DNA of 64,000 bases from Astropecten irregularis. Its lineage: Eukaryota; Echinodermata; Asteroidea; Paxillosida; Astropectinidae. The notes under the pieces were generated by a model. The model was not told the origin of the DNA and did no database searches. It saw nothing but the letters and a program-made list of their open reading frames with translations. Of the stretch, positions 32,829-64,000 are shown piece after piece; the stretch's first letter is position 1; every line of letters begins with the position of its first letter. The DNA lies in NCBI GenBank assembly GCA_963971285.1, contig OZ020251.1:8556001-8620000 (forward strand), read 5' to 3'. A program made the translations under genes and the position numbers.

Positions 32829-33468
32829 AAGATGTCAGCCAATGTGCAATAGCTCCACATTGCAGAGTTTTTTAGTGGTACAAATGGCAGTTTACGTTTA
32901 TCATTTCTAGTTAACTATCAAACCATCCTGATCTGAATGTTGAATATATAATACAGCCACAATAAGAAATTAGGTATAACTACATTTCAATCATCTCCAC
33001 ACTGTGCAAACATTACCCTCACATAATGAAATGGCTCCATTTCTCATTAATAGTCTAATATCCTTTGTTTTACACTCTTAACTATAGGTATATATCTATC
33101 TATTATTTACAGAAAGAAATTGGAAATTTTAACGTAAGGCACGATACGCATCTCTATCTGGCATTGTTCACAAACCCATTATTATTGAAGTCGCCATAAG
33201 TCTTGTCGGTAACCAATCCACTTGTTATCAAACACAAATGCACTGAGTGGATGGATACCAGTGCTACTGACTGTAGTTGGTATCCTGTGAAATCCAGTGC
33301 TGTAATATGTAACCGGTAGCCTGCTTTTGTTCCATAGAAATAATTCACACTTTTTCCCAATTGTTTCACATTGTTTCCTCCAATTTATGTTGTTGTTTTT
33401 TCACAGCAATATCAAAAGGGCTTATATGAACATTGACTTGCTAACCTCTGACCTTTGACCCAGTCCTT

Positions 33469-63667
<30,199 letters not shown>

Positions 63668-64000
63668 TTTGGATTTGTATCTTCTTTTCCAGAAACTAAC
63701 TCATAATTCCGACGACTGTTCCGTATACGCCAAGGAAGTGTACAAAATAGGCTCCTTACAGAATATGATTACACATTACAGTCACAAAATATTGCCTTAA
63801 TAATAAAAGTACCTCCAAATATTAAATCCTAAGACAAACGTAAGATTTAAGTGGCTGCAAATTAACATTTTGTCGTCAATTGGAATACTTGAATAATAAA
63901 ATAGTCGTCGGTATCATGATTCAGTTAGGGTGACGTCATTTGAACGCGCTACTACTGATGTCGCAGGCTGGCGCGATATAAATTGATAAGCCACTAATTT
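63668..64000 (-). promoter_or_regulatory. Region upstream of the MYRF start codon
   Basis: The start context on the minus strand is ATCCAAAATGGCCGAAACAG, an AAAATGGC core often found at animal transcription or translation starts. The 5' UTR and transcription start are not determined. No TATA box stands out. Confidence 0.35.

Overview
The window is eukaryotic: genes are split by GT-AG introns, exons are short, and the spaces between them are packed with transposon remnants and minisatellites. The main gene is a clear ortholog of animal MYRF. Apple/discoidin secreted proteins, abundant MITEs with GGGCC..ATTTCATGGAAT-type ends, TACATGTA-rich DNA and a BEL/Pao element together suggest a marine invertebrate deuterostome, most likely an echinoderm. 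The species is an inference; I cannot name it.

Left part (1-13.1 kb). Two minus-strand starts of secreted proteins are visible. One gene (6750 to beyond position 1) has a signal peptide plus PAN/apple-domain exon, then 39-42 nt phase-1 micro-exons encoding Thr-rich linkers, then two exons of a discoidin (F5/8 type C) domain, and runs off the left edge. One micro-exon is interrupted by a 190-bp C-rich element with a 9-bp target duplication, and another has lost its splice sites. Further right, 13111-12229 holds a signal-peptide exon and a Cys-containing second exon, also phase 1. Between them lie repeat clusters.

Middle part (13.1-33.4 kb). This is mobile-element territory: a ~200-bp tandem repeat; a broken CR1/L2-Jockey type LINE with a SINE inside it; a 216-bp inverted-repeat element carrying a complete hammerhead-ribozyme motif; and a structurally intact 7.6-kb BEL/Pao retrotransposon with two 515-bp LTRs that differ at about one base. 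The BEL sits in the right terminal repeat of a small TTAA-flanked MITE, which itself sits in a ~120-bp tandem repeat.

Right part (33.4-63.7 kb). One minus-strand gene, MYRF, can be assembled from 25 coding exons into a continuous 3300-nt frame (1099 aa plus stop) with every intron phase matching. It encodes an acidic/proline-rich N-terminus, an NLS, the Ndt80-like DNA-binding domain, the S74-type self-cleaving chaperone domain with the Ser/Lys dyad, a coiled coil, one membrane segment and the conserved lumenal C-terminal domain. Its introns hold many MITEs, a 21-bp minisatellite of about 92 units, a minisatellite that carries copies of the gene's own 3' splice site, fold-back elements, and a 530-bp MULE-like element carrying a ZSWIM-like coding fragment.

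I made no database searches; family names rest on motifs read from the sequence.
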